A DNA stretch of 64,000 nt from Anaeromyxobacter paludicola (GCF_023169965.1 NZ_AP025592.1:2976001-3040000); one strand, 5' to 3'; positions 9,125 through 17,250 are shown, numbered from the stretch's first letter. The notes: generated by a model not told the origin, from the sequence alone. Numbers and translations are program-made.

Positions 9125-9218
9125 CAGCGAGGCACTCCTCGCGGCGTGCGCCAGGGATTCCAGCGAGGCACTCCTCGCGGCGTGCGCCAGGGATTCCAGC
9201 GAGGGGCTCCTCGCGGCG
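9125..9218. repeat. 36-bp tandem repeat, 2.6 copies
   Basis: Two identical 36-bp units (9125-9160 and 9161-9196), each beginning CAGCGAGGCACTCCTCGC, are followed by a partial third unit to 9218 in which two bases differ. Each unit has an internal small palindrome (GCGAGG..CCTCGC). The repeat lies between two palindromic elements in the gap between convergent GT-C-like genes and is not inside either gene. Confidence 0.85.
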
Positions 9219-9229
9219 AGCCCGGCGGT

Positions 9230-9274
9230 CCCCTCTTCCCCTCTCCCGCGGAGCGGGGGAGGGCCAGGGAGGGG
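9230..9274. repeat. GC-rich palindromic intergenic element, copy 2
   Basis: CCCCTCTTCCCCTCTCCC, then GCGGAGC, then GGGGGAGGGCCAGGGAGGGG forms an imperfect hairpin. The same arrangement with minor changes is at 13374-13417 and, shortened, at 39076-39109. It forms the right-hand partner of copy 1, with the tandem repeat between them. Confidence 0.65.
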
Positions 9275-9280
9275 CGCGGC

Positions 9281-11044
9281 TCACCTCCGGTAGCGCCGCG
9301 CGCAGACCCCGCGATCCAGCGCCGCCGGCCCGTCCGGCCGGAACCCGGCGAGCGCGGGCGGCGTGCGGCTGCAGTCGTGGCCGACCTGGATCGCCTCGCG
9401 GTCGGCGGGCGCCGGGCGATCGCGCTCGGCGTCGTACGGCGCGCCGCGGCGCCGCGCCTCGGCGAAGAACGCGAGCGCGCAGTCCTGCCGCCAGGGCACG
9501 GCGGTCTCGTTCACGAGGAACCCGCCCGCGGGCGGCACGGCCCGAGCGACGGCGGCGCAGCCGGCGCCGATCTCCTCGAGGTTGAACCCCGGCGAGAGGA
9601 GCGCCTCGAGCCGGGGCGCGCGCCAGCGCGGGGCGGCCCCGGCGAGCGCGAGGGCGAGGAGCCCCACGCCGGCGGCGCGGCCGGCGAGCGGCGGCAGGAG
9701 CGAGAGCGCCGCCGGGGCCGCGGCGGCGAGCGCCGGCGCGAGGTTGAGCGAGAAGCGGGCCTGGTAGTTGGCGCGGGTGCCGAGCCCGAGCGCCGCGAGC
9801 TCCACCGCGGCGAGCGCCGCGACGGGCGCGAGCCGCCGCCGCAGCTCCGGGCGGAGCGCCGCGCCCGCCGCGGCCGCGCCGAGCCCGAGCAGCAGCCCGG
9901 CCCGCGCCGGCCCGCCGAACCCCTCGACCACCGCCCGCGCGTGGAAGGCAAGCCCGCCGAGCGGCCCGAGCCGCGCGGCGCCGCCGGGCTCGAAGGTGGT
10001 GGAGGTGACGAGCATGGTCCGCAGGCGCCAGGTGAACGGCACGAGGGTCCAGGCCGCCATGGGCAGGGCCAGCCAGACCACGAGCCCGCGCAGCCGGCGC
10101 GGCACCTCGCGCCGCAGCAGCGCCCGCGAGCGCCAGAGCTCCAGGCCGCCGCCGGCGAGGAGCGCGAACGCGGCCCAGAAGACCGGCCCGTCGGCGGTCC
10201 GGGCGATCACGTGCAGGCCGAGGACCGTGGCCTCGACACCGCCGGTCGCCGCCACCACCGCGGCCGCGAGGGCGCAGGCGAGCGCGGCGGCCGCGAAGGC
10301 GGCGAAGGCGCGCCGGCGCAGGGCGGTGAGGAGCGCCCGGGCGGCGCTCGCCCGGGCCGCGCCGTCGAGCCCGGCCACCTCGACCGCGAGCGCGGCGAGC
10401 GCGAGGAAGATCCCGTGCTGCCACTTCGCGTGGAAGAGGAGGTTGCCGGCGAGCGCCAGCGGCCAGAGCCGCGCGCCCGCGCCGCCGTCGCGCAGCCGGA
10501 CCCAGGCGAGGAGCGCGACGGTGGTGAGGAGCGCGGAGAGCGGCTCCAGCATGGGCGTCGCCGCGTACCCGAGCAGCCCCTCGTGCGCCGCGACCAGCGC
10601 GGCGGCGGCGGCCCCGGCGAGGAGCGGGCGCGCCGGCGCGAGCGCCGCGGCGAGCAGGAAGGTCGCGCCGAGGAGCGCGCCGGAGAAGGCGCAGGAGAGG
10701 AGCCCCTCGACCGCGAAGGACGGGCCGGTGACGGCGAGGAGCGGCGCCGCCAGGGCCATCCGCAGCGTGGGCCAGGTCTCGGGGCCGGCCAGGAGCCGCA
10801 GCAGCGTGAGCGGCCGCAGCTCGCGGAGCGCCTGCGCCGCCTCGAGGTTGAGCACGGCGCGCCGGGCGGCGTCCCAGCCCAGGGAGGCGCGGTTCGGCAC
10901 CTCGCCCCAGGCGAGGGCCAGCCGGGCGGCGCCGGCGAGGGCGAGGAGCGCCGCCGCCGCGAGCGCGCGCCGCGGCAGGCCAGGCGCGCCGCGCGGGGCC
11001 GGGTCCGCCGCCGGCCGGGCCGCCGCCGGCTCGGCCAGGCTCAC
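9281..11044 (-). CDS. Polytopic GT-C-like membrane protein overlapping iorB
   Basis: 587 residues with about 12 Ala/Leu-rich membrane spans and a soluble C-terminal tail containing four cysteines (GAGCAAVA, QDCALAF, HDCSRT, GVCARRYRR). The first external loop contains NRASLGWDAARR, whose Asp is the best candidate for a GT-C catalytic acid. It is paralogous to the 5804-7318 protein. A glycosyltransferase role is inferred from topology only. The GTG start forms a GTGA overlap with the iorB stop, and no separate ribosome site is visible, so translation is probably coupled to iorB. That coupling is odd for an envelope enzyme and a soluble oxidoreductase. Confidence 0.6.
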   Translation of the reverse strand: MSLAEPAAARPAADPAPRGAPGLPRRALAAAALLALAGAARLALAWGEVPNRASLGWDAARRAVLNLEAAQALRELRPLTLLRLLAGPETWPTLRMALAAPLLAVTGPSFAVEGLLSCAFSGALLGATFLLAAALAPARPLLAGAAAAALVAAHEGLLGYAATPMLEPLSALLTTVALLAWVRLRDGGAGARLWPLALAGNLLFHAKWQHGIFLALAALAVEVAGLDGAARASAARALLTALRRRAFAAFAAAALACALAAAVVAATGGVEATVLGLHVIARTADGPVFWAAFALLAGGGLELWRSRALLRREVPRRLRGLVVWLALPMAAWTLVPFTWRLRTMLVTSTTFEPGGAARLGPLGGLAFHARAVVEGFGGPARAGLLLGLGAAAAGAALRPELRRRLAPVAALAAVELAALGLGTRANYQARFSLNLAPALAAAAPAALSLLPPLAGRAAGVGLLALALAGAAPRWRAPRLEALLSPGFNLEEIGAGCAAVARAVPPAGGFLVNETAVPWRQDCALAFFAEARRRGAPYDAERDRPAPADREAIQVGHDCSRTPPALAGFRPDGPAALDRGVCARRYRR

Positions 11045-11544
11045 GCCGTCCGCGCCCGGGCCGCGGCCGCGCCGGCGGCCCGCCCGGCCGCGAAGGCCGC
11101 CTCGTTGACCGCGTGGAGCCGCTCCGGCAGCGCGGCGCGCACCGCCTCGAGGAAGAGCGCCTCGGGCAGGTCGAGGTGCGCCGAGAGCGCGCCGAGCAGC
11201 GCCACGTTCAGGCTGCGCTTGTTCGCGAGCTGGTCCTCGGGGACCAGGTCGGGGGCGAGCAGGACGCCGCCGGCCCGGAGCGAGGGGCGGTTCACCTCCA
11301 CCTCGGAGGGCGCGAGCACCAGGAGGAAGTCGGCCTCGCCCGGCGGCACCATGGGCGAGAGCACCTCCTCGCCGAAGCGGACGTCGCTCGACACCGAGCC
11401 GCCGCGCTGGCTCATGCCGTGGACCTCCGCCTTCTTCACGTCGAGCCCGGCGCGCAGGGCGACGTCCGCGAGGATGTCGGAGGCCTTGATCACGCCCTGG
11501 CCGCCGAGCCCGGCGACGATGACGTTGGTCACGGTGGGCTTCAC
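11041..11544 (-). CDS. iorB: Indolepyruvate:ferredoxin oxidoreductase, beta (gamma-domain) subunit
   Basis: 167 residues of the 2-oxoacid:ferredoxin oxidoreductase gamma domain. The nucleotide-binding-like start NVIVAGLGGQGVIKAS and the HGMSQRGGSV motif are characteristic of IorB. It pairs with IorA to oxidise aryl-2-oxoacids (indolepyruvate, phenylpyruvate) with CoA to aryl-acetyl-CoA, passing electrons to ferredoxin. The start is GTG 11544 in a GTGA overlap with the end of iorA, and the end overlaps the next gene in the same way. The length is slightly below the usual size of about 190 residues. Confidence 0.93.
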   Translation of the reverse strand: MKPTVTNVIVAGLGGQGVIKASDILADVALRAGLDVKKAEVHGMSQRGGSVSSDVRFGEEVLSPMVPPGEADFLLVLAPSEVEVNRPSLRAGGVLLAPDLVPEDQLANKRSLNVALLGALSAHLDLPEALFLEAVRAALPERLHAVNEAAFAAGRAAGAAAARARTA

Positions 11545-13232
11545 TGGGCGGCCCCCTCTCCCTCGCCCTCGCCCCCGCTGGGGGAGAGGGGATCCGGCGC
11601 GCAGCCGAGGCACGCGGCCGCGCAGGCGCTCGCGGCCCGCTTCGCCTCGGCCGCCTTCTCCCACTTGCGGATCTCGGGCGCCGCCAGGATGCAGGGGCGG
11701 CGCGCCACGATGAGCGACAGCGCGGTCTCGCCGAGCCGCCGGCGCAGGAGCGCCTCGAAGCCGGCCGGATCGGCCACCGGGTCCACCACGTCCACGTTCG
11801 CGACCCCCATGGCGCGGGCGACCCCCTCGATGGAGAGGCGCCCGGTCGGCTCGTGCTCGAGGGTGCGGCCGGTGCCCGGGTGCTCCTGCTGGCCGGTCAT
11901 GGCGGTGGTGCCGTTGTCGAGCACCAGCACCACGTGGCCGGTCGGCGGCGGGTTGTAGACCATCTCGGCCACGCCGGTGAGCCCGGAGTGGACGAAGGTG
12001 GAGTCGCCGATCACCGAGACCACCCGCCGCGCCTCCGCCTCGGGGAGCGCGTGGCGCAGGCCGAGGCCGACGCCGAGCGCGGCGCCCATGTCCACGAGCG
12101 TGTCCATGGCCTGGTAGGGCGGGAGCACGCCGAGCGAGTAGCAGCCGATGTCGCCCGCCACGATGCAGTCGAGCTTCTGGAGCGTGCCGTAGACCGGGTG
12201 GTAGGGGCAGGCGGGGCAGAGCTCCGGCGGCTTGCCGCGCGGGGGCGCGGGCTCGGGGCGGGCGTCCCCGGCGAGGATGCGCCGGACGCGGTCCACGTTG
12301 AGCTCGCCGAAGCGGAAGGGCTCGGCCTTGCCCTCCACCTGGATCCCGGCGGCCCGCAGCGCCTCGACGAGGCACGGATCGCCCTCCTCGACCACCACGC
12401 ACCGGTCCACGCTGTCGGCGAAGGCGCGCACCCTGGCGAGCGGGAGCGGGTGGACCATCCCCAGCTTGAGGACGCTCGCGTCGGGGGCGGCCTCGCGCAC
12501 GTGCAGGTAGGAGACGCCGGCGGTGATGACGCCGAGCCGCGGGTCGCCGCGATCGACGCGGGTGAGGGGCGCCGACTCGGCCCAGTCGGCGAGCGCGGCG
12601 AGCTTCTCGCGCAGCCGCCGGTGGGCGGGGCGGGCGTAGGCCGGGATCATCACCCGGCCGGCGATGTCGCGACGGAACCGCTCCGGGCGCGGCGCGGGCA
12701 CGGCGGGGCGGCGCTGCAGGATCGACTTGCCGTGGCAGACGCGGGTGGTCATCCGGAGCAGCACCGGCAGCTTGAACCGCTCCGAGAGCTCGATGGCCGC
12801 GAGGGTGAGGTCGTAGGCCTCCTGCGAGTCGGAGGGCTCGAGCGCGGGCAGGCCGGCGGCCACCGCGTAGCGCCGGTTGTCCTGCTCGTTCTGCGAGGAG
12901 GCCATGCCCGGGTCGTCGGCCGAGACCACCACCAGCGCGCCGTCCACGCCGGTGTAGGCGGCGGTGAAGAGCGGGTCGGCGGCCACGTTCAGGCCCACGT
13001 GCTTCATGGTCACGAGGGTGCGGGCGCCGGCGTAGGCGACGCCCAGGCCGACCTCGAGGGCCACCTTCTCGTTCGGCGCCCACTGCGCCTTGCCGCCGGC
13101 GGCGTCGAAGGCCTCGAGGATCTCGGTGGAGGGGGTGCCCGGGTAGCCGGTGCCGAGCGCGACCCCGGCGTCGAGGGCCGCGAGCGCCACCGCCTCGTCG
13201 CCGCTCGCGAGCGTTCTCTCTGGGAGGGACAT
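11541..13232 (-). CDS. iorA: Indolepyruvate:ferredoxin oxidoreductase alpha subunit lacking its ferredoxin domain
   Basis: 563 residues. The N-terminal pyrimidine-binding domain has GTGYPGTPSTEILE and NEKVALE at about residues 27-60. CPACPYH is at 339-345. The thiamine-diphosphate domain has DIGCYSLG, GDSTFVHSG (409-417) and LDNGTTAMTG. These parts match IorA closely up to RRPCIL (511-516). Family members then normally carry about 75-90 residues with two [4Fe-4S] ferredoxin motifs. Here only 47 residues follow, with three cysteines (C537, C541, C544) and a tail PLSPSGGEGEGEG that is encoded by a dispersed palindromic element. No other frame restores the missing domain. The ATG at 13232 has no Shine-Dalgarno sequence. 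Confidence 0.92.
   Translation of the reverse strand: MSLPERTLASGDEAVALAALDAGVALGTGYPGTPSTEILEAFDAAGGKAQWAPNEKVALEVGLGVAYAGARTLVTMKHVGLNVAADPLFTAAYTGVDGALVVVSADDPGMASSQNEQDNRRYAVAAGLPALEPSDSQEAYDLTLAAIELSERFKLPVLLRMTTRVCHGKSILQRRPAVPAPRPERFRRDIAGRVMIPAYARPAHRRLREKLAALADWAESAPLTRVDRGDPRLGVITAGVSYLHVREAAPDASVLKLGMVHPLPLARVRAFADSVDRCVVVEEGDPCLVEALRAAGIQVEGKAEPFRFGELNVDRVRRILAGDARPEPAPPRGKPPELCPACPYHPVYGTLQKLDCIVAGDIGCYSLGVLPPYQAMDTLVDMGAALGVGLGLRHALPEAEARRVVSVIGDSTFVHSGLTGVAEMVYNPPPTGHVVLVLDNGTTAMTGQQEHPGTGRTLEHEPTGRLSIEGVARAMGVANVDVVDPVADPAGFEALLRRRLGETALSLIVARRPCILAAPEIRKWEKAAEAKRAASACAAACLGCAPDPLSPSGGEGEGEGAAQ
11553..11591. repeat. Palindromic element forming the 3' end of iorA
   Basis: CCCCTCTCCC (11553-11562) and GGGAGAGGGG (11582-11591) pair across a 19-base loop that itself contains CCCCC/GGGGG. 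The composition and layout match the intergenic palindromes at 9.1-9.3, 13.3-13.4 and 39.1 kb. Here it lies inside the reading frame and encodes PLSPSGGEGEGEGAAQ, the extreme C-terminus of IorA. Confidence 0.65.
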
Positions 13233-13242
13233 GGAGGCCGTG

Positions 13243-13248
13243 AGTGTA
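13243..13248 (-). promoter_or_regulatory. Candidate -10 box of iorA (short or no leader)
   Basis: TACACT inside GCTACACTCAC, ending 10 bases before the iorA ATG. The same GCTACACTC string is upstream of nifJ. A start about 6-7 bases downstream would leave almost no untranslated leader, which fits the absence of a ribosome site. No good -35 box is seen. Confidence 0.3.
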
Positions 13249-13312
13249 GCGGGTCCGGGGCGCGACCGGGAGGGGCGCTGGTAGCGCGGGGCCGCTGGCC
13301 GCCCCTCCCCGC

Positions 13313-13335
13313 CCCTCCCCACGCCGTGGGGAGGG
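13313..13335. repeat. GC-rich palindromic element, copy 3
   Basis: CCCTCCCCAC / GTGGGGAGGG, a perfect 10-bp stem with a 3-base loop, preceded by GGCCGCCCCTCCCC as at copy 1. It lies between the 5' end of iorA and the 3' end of nifJ. Confidence 0.7.
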
Positions 13336-13381
13336 AGAGACCTCCGGGACGCCTTCGATGGCGACGCGGGGACCCCTCCTC

Positions 13382-13406
13382 CCCTCCCCCGCGGAGCGGG
13401 GGAGGG
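13382..13406. repeat. GC-rich palindromic element, copy 4 and possible nifJ terminator
   Basis: CCCTCCCCCGC / GCGGGGGAGGG, a perfect 11-bp stem with loop GGA, flanked by CCCCTCCT and ACAGGGAGGGG. It is nearly the same as copy 2. It lies 37 bp beyond the nifJ stop, so it may also end that transcript. There is no T-tract. Confidence 0.7.
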
Positions 13407-13442
13407 ACAGGGAGGGGGTGAAACGTGAAGCGTCCGGCGGCG

Positions 13443-16400
13443 CTACGCCTTCGGCGCCCCGTTGGCCTTGCCGGGGACCAGGTTCTCGGGGTGCAGCGCG
13501 CGGGCGAGCTGCTCGTAGAGCGCGTACCGCTCCCGGACCTGCTTCTGCGCCTCGGCGATGAAGTGGTCGAACGCCGCCGGGTTGGCCTGCTGCACCTGGC
13601 GGTACCGGTTCTCGTTCGACACGTAGTCGAGGAGCGTGGTCTTGGGCGCGCCCGAGTCGAGCTTGAGCGGGCTCTCGCCCTGGGCGGTGCGGCGCGGGTC
13701 GAAGCGGAAGAGCGGCCAGTAGCCGGAGCTCACCGCGGCGGTCTGCTGCTCGAGCCCGAGCCCCATGTCGTAGCCGTGCGCGATGCAGTGGCTGTACGCG
13801 ATGACGAGCGAGGTGCCGGGGAAGGCGTCGGCCTCGCGGAGCGCGTTGATGGTCTGCGCGTCCTTCGCGCCCATGGCCACCCGGGCCACGTACGCGTTGC
13901 CGTAGGTCATCGCCATCATGGCGAGGTCCTTCTTGGCGAGGGCCTTGCCGGAGGTGGCGAACTTGGCCGCGGCGCCCATGGGCGTGGCCTTGGAGGCCTG
14001 GCCGCCGGTGTTCGAGTAGACCTCGGTGTCGAGCACCAGGATGTTCACCTTCTTGCCCTGGGCGAGCACGTGGTCGAGGCCGCCGTAGCCGATGTCGTAG
14101 GCCCAGCCGTCGCCGCCCACGATCCAGACGCTCTTCTTCACGAGGTAGTCGGCGAGCACGAGGAGCCGCCGCGCGTCGGGCTCGGCCAGCCCGGCGAGCT
14201 TCTCCTTCAGCGCCTTCACCCGCTCGCGCTGCGCCGCGATGCCGGCCTCGGTGGACTGGTCGGCCTGGACGAGCCCGTCCACGAGCGCGTCGCCGAGCGC
14301 CGGCGCGAGCCGCTTCAGGAGCTCCGTCGCGTACTCGGACTGCTTGTCCACCGCGAGCCGGAGGCCGAAGCCGAACTCGGCGTTGTCCTCGAAGAGCGAG
14401 TTGGCCCAGGCCGGGCCGCGGCCGCTGACGTCGGTGGTGTACGGGGTGGTCGGGAGGTTCGCGCCGTAGATCGACGAGCAGCCGGTGGCGTTGGCGATGA
14501 GCATCCGGTCGCCGTAGAGCTGCGTCAGGACCTTGAGGTACGGCGTCTCGCCGCAGCCGGAGCAGGCCCCCGAGAACTCGAAGAGCGGCTCGAGGAACTG
14601 CGTGCCCTTCACGTCGAGCTTGAGCTTGGTCCGATCGGCGTCGGGGATGCCGAGGAAGAACTCGAAGTTCTTCTTCTCCTGCTCGCGGAGCGGCGGCATC
14701 GGCACGAGGTCGAGCGCCTTGTGGCCGGCCTGGGTCTTCGACTCGGCCGGGCAGATGGCGACGCAGAGGTTGCAGCCGGTGCAGTCCTCGGGCGCCACCT
14801 GGATGGTGTACTTGGCGCCCTTCACCTCGGCGCTCTTGAAGTCCATCGCCTTGAACGCCGCCGGGGCGGAGGCGAGCGCGTCGGCCGGGTAGAACTTGGC
14901 GCGGATGGCGGCGTGCGGGCAGATGAGCGCGCACTTGTTGCACTGGATGCAGAGCGAGGAGTCCCAGGTCGGGATGTCGAGGGCGATGCTCCGCTTCTCC
15001 CAGCGCGTGGTGCCCATCGGCCAGGTGCCGTCCACCGGGAAGGCCGAGACCGGGAGGAGGTCGCCCTTGCCGGCCATCATGAGCGAGGTGACCCGCTTCA
15101 CGAACTCGGGGGCCGCCTCGGAGACCGCCGGCGGGCGCGGCGCGCCGCCGAGCCGCTTCGGCACCTCCACCGGGTAGAGGTGGGCGAGGGTCTGGTCCAC
15201 CGCCTCGAAGTTCTTCTGCACCACCTCGGCGCCCTTGCGCGAGTAGGTCTTCTCGATCGCCTTCTTGATGTGGGCGATCGCCTCCTCGCGCGGGAGCACG
15301 CCGGAGATGGCGAAGAAGCAGGTCTGCATGATGGTGTTGATGCGCACCCCCATGCCGGTCTTCTTGGCCACGTCGTAGGCGTCGATGACGTAGAGCTTGA
15401 GGTGCTTCTCGAGGAGCTGCTGCTGCACCTCGAGCGGCAGGTGGTCCCACACCTCCGCGGGCCCGTGCGCCGTGTTGAGGAGGAAGGTCGCGCCCGGCGC
15501 CGCCAGCTCGAGCATCTCGTACTTCTCGAGGAACTGGGACTGGTGGCAGGCGACGAAGTTGGCCTTGGAGACGAGGTAGGCCGAGTGGATCGGCCTCGGC
15601 CCGAAGCGCAGGTGGCTGATGGTCACCGACCCGGACTTCTTCGAGTCGTAGACGAAGTAGCCCTGCGCCCAGTTGTCGGTGTCCTCGCCGATGATCTTGA
15701 TCGAGTTCTTGTTCGCGCCCACGGTGCCGTCGGCGCCGAGGCCGAAGAAGACGGCGCGGACCACCGCGTCGGGCTCGATGTCGAAGGTCGGGTCCCAGGG
15801 GAGCGAGAGCTTCGTGACGTCGTCGTTGATGCCGACGGTGAAGTGCCGGTGCGGGCGGTGCTTCGCGAGGTCGTCGTAGACGGCCTTCACCATCGCCGGC
15901 GTGAACTCCTTGGAGGAGAGGCCGTAGCGGCCGCCGGTGACCACGATCTCGTGGTGGAAGCGGTCGATGTGGGCCTGCTGCGCCTCGCGGAGCGCGGTGA
16001 CCACGTCCTGGTAGAGCGGCTCGCCGATGGCGCCCGGCTCCTTGGTCCGGTCGAGGACGGCGATGCTCTGGGTGGTGCGCGGCAGCGCCTTCATGAAGTC
16101 GCCCACCGCGAACGGCCGGTAGAGCCGCACCTTCACCAGGCCGACCTTCTCGCCCCTGGCGACCAGCCAGTCGATGGTCTCCTGGATGGTCTCGCAGGCC
16201 GAGCCCATCGCCACCACCACCCGCTCCGCCTCCGGGTGGCCGTAATACTCGAAGAGCCGGTACTGGCGGCCGGTGAGCTCCGCGAAGGCGTCCATCGCCG
16301 CCTGCACCGCGTCGGGGCAGTCGAGGTAGTAGCCGTTGCAGGCCTCGCGGGCCTGGAAGAACGCGTCGGGGTTCTGGGCGGTGCCGCGGACCACCGGCGC

Positions 16401-17036
16401 CTCCGGCGAGAGCGCGCGGGCGCGGTGCGCCGCCACCAGCTCGTCGGTGATGAGCGCGCGGAGGTCGTCGTCCTCGAGCAGCTCGATCTTCGAGACCTCG
16501 TGCGAGGTGCGGAAGCCGTCGAAGAAGTGGAGGAAGGGCACGCGCGACACGAGCGAGGCGCGCTGCGCGATGAGCGCGAAGTCGTGCGCCTCCTGCACCG
16601 ACGCGGAGGAGAGGAGCGCGAAGCCGGTCTGGCGCACCGCCATCACGTCGGAGTGGTCGCCGAAGATCGAGAGCGCGTGCGTCGCCACCGTGCGCGCCGA
16701 CACGTGCATGCAGAACGGGGTGAGCTCGCCCGCGATCTTGTACATGTTGGGGATCATGAGCAGCAGCCCCTGCGACGCCGTGAAGGTCGTCGTCAGGGCG
16801 CCGGCCTGCAGCGCGCCGTGGACCGCGCCCGCGGCGCCGCCCTCCGACTGCATCTCGGAGACGCTCGGCACCGAGCCCCAGATGTTCTTCCTGCCCTTCG
16901 ACGACCACTCGTCGGCCCACTCGCCCATGTTGGAGGAGGGCGTGATCGGGTAGATCGCGATCACCTCGTTGATGCGGTGGGCGACCGAGGCGACCGCCTC
17001 GTTCCCGTCCATCGTCACCATGCGCCGCTTCGACAT
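13443..17036 (-). CDS. nifJ: Pyruvate:ferredoxin (flavodoxin) oxidoreductase, single-chain
   Basis: 1,197 residues, full length for the one-chain enzyme that converts pyruvate and CoA to acetyl-CoA, CO2 and reduced ferredoxin. Domains in order: pyrimidine-binding domain (IYPITPSSNMGEW at 29-41); CoA/transketolase-like and gamma domains (GLGADGTVGANKNSIKII at about 432-449); two [4Fe-4S] ferredoxin motifs (CIQCNKCALICP at 696-707, CTGCNLCVAICP at 752-763); and a thiamine domain with the proximal-cluster cysteines (CSGCGE at 825-830, C853), GGDGWAYDIG (about 973) and NTGGQ (about 1009). The ATG has a GAGGAGG ribosome site five bases upstream. It is transcribed alone, divergent from the 13-haem cytochrome. 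Unlike IorA nearby, all of its clusters are intact. Confidence 0.97.
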   Translation of the reverse strand: MSKRRMVTMDGNEAVASVAHRINEVIAIYPITPSSNMGEWADEWSSKGRKNIWGSVPSVSEMQSEGGAAGAVHGALQAGALTTTFTASQGLLLMIPNMYKIAGELTPFCMHVSARTVATHALSIFGDHSDVMAVRQTGFALLSSASVQEAHDFALIAQRASLVSRVPFLHFFDGFRTSHEVSKIELLEDDDLRALITDELVAAHRARALSPEAPVVRGTAQNPDAFFQAREACNGYYLDCPDAVQAAMDAFAELTGRQYRLFEYYGHPEAERVVVAMGSACETIQETIDWLVARGEKVGLVKVRLYRPFAVGDFMKALPRTTQSIAVLDRTKEPGAIGEPLYQDVVTALREAQQAHIDRFHHEIVVTGGRYGLSSKEFTPAMVKAVYDDLAKHRPHRHFTVGINDDVTKLSLPWDPTFDIEPDAVVRAVFFGLGADGTVGANKNSIKIIGEDTDNWAQGYFVYDSKKSGSVTISHLRFGPRPIHSAYLVSKANFVACHQSQFLEKYEMLELAAPGATFLLNTAHGPAEVWDHLPLEVQQQLLEKHLKLYVIDAYDVAKKTGMGVRINTIMQTCFFAISGVLPREEAIAHIKKAIEKTYSRKGAEVVQKNFEAVDQTLAHLYPVEVPKRLGGAPRPPAVSEAAPEFVKRVTSLMMAGKGDLLPVSAFPVDGTWPMGTTRWEKRSIALDIPTWDSSLCIQCNKCALICPHAAIRAKFYPADALASAPAAFKAMDFKSAEVKGAKYTIQVAPEDCTGCNLCVAICPAESKTQAGHKALDLVPMPPLREQEKKNFEFFLGIPDADRTKLKLDVKGTQFLEPLFEFSGACSGCGETPYLKVLTQLYGDRMLIANATGCSSIYGANLPTTPYTTDVSGRGPAWANSLFEDNAEFGFGLRLAVDKQSEYATELLKRLAPALGDALVDGLVQADQSTEAGIAAQRERVKALKEKLAGLAEPDARRLLVLADYLVKKSVWIVGGDGWAYDIGYGGLDHVLAQGKKVNILVLDTEVYSNTGGQASKATPMGAAAKFATSGKALAKKDLAMMAMTYGNAYVARVAMGAKDAQTINALREADAFPGTSLVIAYSHCIAHGYDMGLGLEQQTAAVSSGYWPLFRFDPRRTAQGESPLKLDSGAPKTTLLDYVSNENRYRQVQQANPAAFDHFIAEAQKQVRERYALYEQLARALHPENLVPGKANGAPKA

Positions 17037-17130
17037 GCTGGCCTCCTCGAGAGTGGGCGGCCACCGGGCCGTGACAGCTAAACGGCGGATTACAGGATGG
17101 ATATTCCCTGTGGTGGACCGAGGGTTGGCG

Positions 17131-17161
17131 AGTGTAGCAGAGCGGAGCCCGGGATCGGCAA
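17131..17161 (-). promoter_or_regulatory. Candidate nifJ promoter
   Basis: TACACT (17131-17136, within GCTACACTCGC) as -10 and TTGCCG (17156-17161) as -35, with a long 19-base spacer. The -10 context is shared with iorA. The predicted leader is about 90 bases and contains the strong nifJ ribosome site. Confidence 0.3.
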
Positions 17162-17200
17162 GGCGCGAGGGGCGGAAAGGAGGGCCGCTCCGGCGTGGGC

Positions 17201-17212
17201 TGATGTAGGTCA
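17201..17212. promoter_or_regulatory. CRP/FNR-type near-palindrome between nifJ and the 13-haem cytochrome
   Basis: CTGATGTAGGTCAAG contains TGA-N6-TCA with a partly symmetrical centre, the shape expected for a CRP/FNR-family regulator. It lies 39 bp before the cytochrome ATG and upstream of the nifJ promoter region, so it could control either gene in response to anaerobiosis or redox state. This is based on one site only. Confidence 0.3.
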
Positions 17213-17250
17213 AGGAAGCACACGCGCCGACCGCGCCAGGATCCCGCGGC

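Noticed and set aside
9125-9218. CRISPR array
   Set aside because: The 36-bp units are directly adjacent with no spacers, and no cas gene is in the window.
11041-17223. Very long open frames such as the 2,060-codon minus-strand frame and a 734-codon plus-strand frame at 359-2563
   Set aside because: They are GC-skew shadows of iorA/nifJ and of pepF/Omp85. Their translations are Arg/Ala/Pro-rich without domains, while the other frame encodes recognisable families.
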